Part shown: one piece after another, positions 61,930 to 64,000 of the stretch
How the letters are laid out: each line of letters starts with the position of its first letter
How positions within the stretch are numbered: the stretch's first letter is position 1
Assembly (NCBI RefSeq): GCF_022815645.1
Contig: NZ_JALGRO010000003.1
Coordinates: 224,712 to 288,711 of the forward strand
Direction: 5' to 3'
Length of the DNA stretch: 64,000 nucleotides
Source: Curtobacterium sp. VKM Ac-2922
GTDB taxonomy: Bacteria; Actinomycetota; Actinomycetes; Actinomycetales; Microbacteriaceae
The notes under the pieces: model-generated
Told to the model about the DNA's origin: nothing
What the model saw: the letters and a program-made list of their open reading frames with translations, nothing else
Databases searched by the model: none
Translations under genes and position numbers: made by a program

Positions 61930-61961
61930 CCAACCCTACCCTCACGTCAGGGTAGGGTTGG
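61930..61961. promoter_or_regulatory. Perfect palindrome in the divergent sulP/merR promoter
   Basis: CCAACCCTACCCT at 61930-61942 and AGGGTAGGGTTGG at 61949-61961 are exact inverted copies around CACGTC. Each arm contains a TAGGGT that lies 7-8 bases from the start codon on its side, so both genes are probably leaderless and both are controlled at this one operator, most likely by the MerR product. Confidence 0.82.
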
Positions 61962-61965
61962 TCGC

Positions 61966-62367
61966 ATGACGGAAGCGCAGGACCCGGGCACGATGCACAT
62001 CGGCGAGCTGGCCGACCGCGCCGGCATGTCCCTGCGGACGATCCGCCACTACGACGAGGTGGGGCTGCTGGTGCCGAGTGGCCGGACGACGGGTGGCTTC
62101 CGCGTGTACACCGAGCGTGACCTGGAACGCCTGCTCGTGATCCGCCGGATGAAGCCCCTGGGGTTCTCGCTCGACCAGATGGGCGAGCTCCTGCGCATCG
62201 TCGACGGTCTGCCCGGCACCGACCCCGAGGACACCGCCGCTCGCGCGGCCCAGCTCGACGCGTTCGTGCAGGACGCGCGCGACCGGCACGCCAAGTTGGT
62301 CGAGCGTGCCGGCATGGCCGAGGAGTTCATCGGCACGCTGAGCGTCCTGCGGGCATCCCTGCCCTGA
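61966..62367 (+). CDS. MerR-family regulator
   Basis: 133 residues. The winged helix IGELADRAGMSLRTIRHYDEVGLLVPSGRTTGGFRVYTERDLERLLVIRRMKPLGFSLDQMG is canonical. A coiled-coil dimerisation helix follows. There are no metal-binding cysteines. It faces the SulP gene across a perfect palindrome, so it probably senses something tied to that transporter. The ATG lies seven bases after TAGGGT. Confidence 0.92.
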   Translation: MTEAQDPGTMHIGELADRAGMSLRTIRHYDEVGLLVPSGRTTGGFRVYTERDLERLLVIRRMKPLGFSLDQMGELLRIVDGLPGTDPEDTAARAAQLDAFVQDARDRHAKLVERAGMAEEFIGTLSVLRASLP

Positions 62368-62416
62368 GCAGCACCCCGACCAGCCGCGAACAGGACACGC
62401 GTCGGCCGGCACCTGC

Positions 62417-62486
62417 GTGGCCAGGCCGCGGGTCCCCCGGTCCGCCGACATCCTGCGGACCGCTTCCCCGCCCGCGACCTGGCCAC
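62417..62486 (+). terminator. Long hairpin after merR
   Basis: GTGGCCAGGCCGCGGG at 62417-62432 pairs with 62471-62486 (15 of 16), with an inner GGTCCGC/GCGGACC stem around GACATCCT. It separates merR from aspS. The GACATCCTG word is shared with the hairpin at 19642-19707. Confidence 0.72.
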
Positions 62487-62595
62487 GTCGAGAACGCTAC
62501 GGTCGCGGCGGCGGTGATCCGGGCCTCCAGGTCGCCCCTGTGGACAACTGCCGGCCGGATCTGCCTGTGGAGAACGGCCGCGCGGCAGAGCCGGA

Positions 62596-62601
62596 TAGAC
62601 T
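62596..62601 (+). promoter_or_regulatory. -10 box of aspS promoter
   Basis: TAGACT, eight bases, then GTG at 62610. The spacing leaves no room for a ribosome binding site. Confidence 0.5.
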
Positions 62602-62609
62602 CGGCGACC

Positions 62610-63950
<1,341 letters not shown>

Positions 63951-63979
63951 TCGACGCGCGTCGACGACCGACAGGTGGC

Positions 63980-64000
63980 CCCGGGCGGTCCCCGCCCGGG
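63980..64000 (+). terminator. Hairpin after aspS at the window edge
   Basis: CCCGGGCGG and CCGCCCGGG pair around a three-base loop, 29 bases after the aspS stop. Any U tract would be outside the window. Confidence 0.6.

Overview
The window is high-GC actinobacterial chromosome. The gene order (tRNA-Trp/secE/nusG/rplK/rplA, MaoC-MaoC-murB, a menaquinone cluster beside ResABC-type cytochrome c maturation, cbs/metB), the protein sequences and many leaderless start codons point to the family Microbacteriaceae. A Curtobacterium-like genus is my inference, not something the bases prove. I see no phage, plasmid, IS or CRISPR locus. The coding content is mostly housekeeping, with a few accessory islands.

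Layout. 1-7865: a truncated lipoprotein gene, an MFS exporter, a metB/cbs pair, an ABC exporter and an amino-acid permease. 7866-9272: a lone AbiEi-like/DUF559 nuclease-type gene bracketed by small palindromes. 9273-10465: rplJ-rplL with an L10-type leader, an attenuator and a clear promoter. 10514-12725: a two-component system. 12833-15920: a tightly overlapped operon (acyl-CoA-dehydrogenase-like protein, PIG-L deacetylase/methyltransferase fusion, GT2 glycosyltransferase) that I consider the best candidate for an undescribed pathway. 16043-18459: a MacB/FtsX-type ABC pair. 18646-26392: a beta-propeller protein and a carbohydrate import/catabolism operon with no ATPase gene, facing its ROK repressor across an operator-rich promoter. 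26494-29060: a YqaJ-type nuclease, a GntR/membrane-protein operon and a Pr6Pr-type membrane protein. 29239-32232: rplA, rplK, nusG, secE and tRNA-Trp.

32371-39764: an aminotransferase, murB with two MaoC-type dehydratases, tRNA-Met, tRNA-Thr, an M23 peptidase, an inositol-monophosphatase-family gene, tRNA-Tyr and yajQ. 39796-45858: cardiolipin synthase, a membrane acyltransferase, a ferredoxin-NADP reductase, a polyprenyl diphosphate synthase and menG. 46010-55065: menF, menD, menA, menE, menB and menC with three small membrane-protein genes. 55637-60366: ccsB, resB, ccdA, resA and a histidine phosphatase. 60434-63950: a SulP transporter and a MerR regulator sharing a palindromic promoter, then a short archaeal-type aspS.

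The menaquinone, polyprenyl and cytochrome c genes together supply the quinone and c-type cytochromes of an aerobic respiratory chain. Two features recur across the window. About sixteen genes start 6-8 bases after a TANNNT-like -10 box with no room for a ribosome binding site. The gene junctions carry several families of REP-like hairpins, and four genes have tandem copies of their own 3' end, including the stop codon, just downstream.
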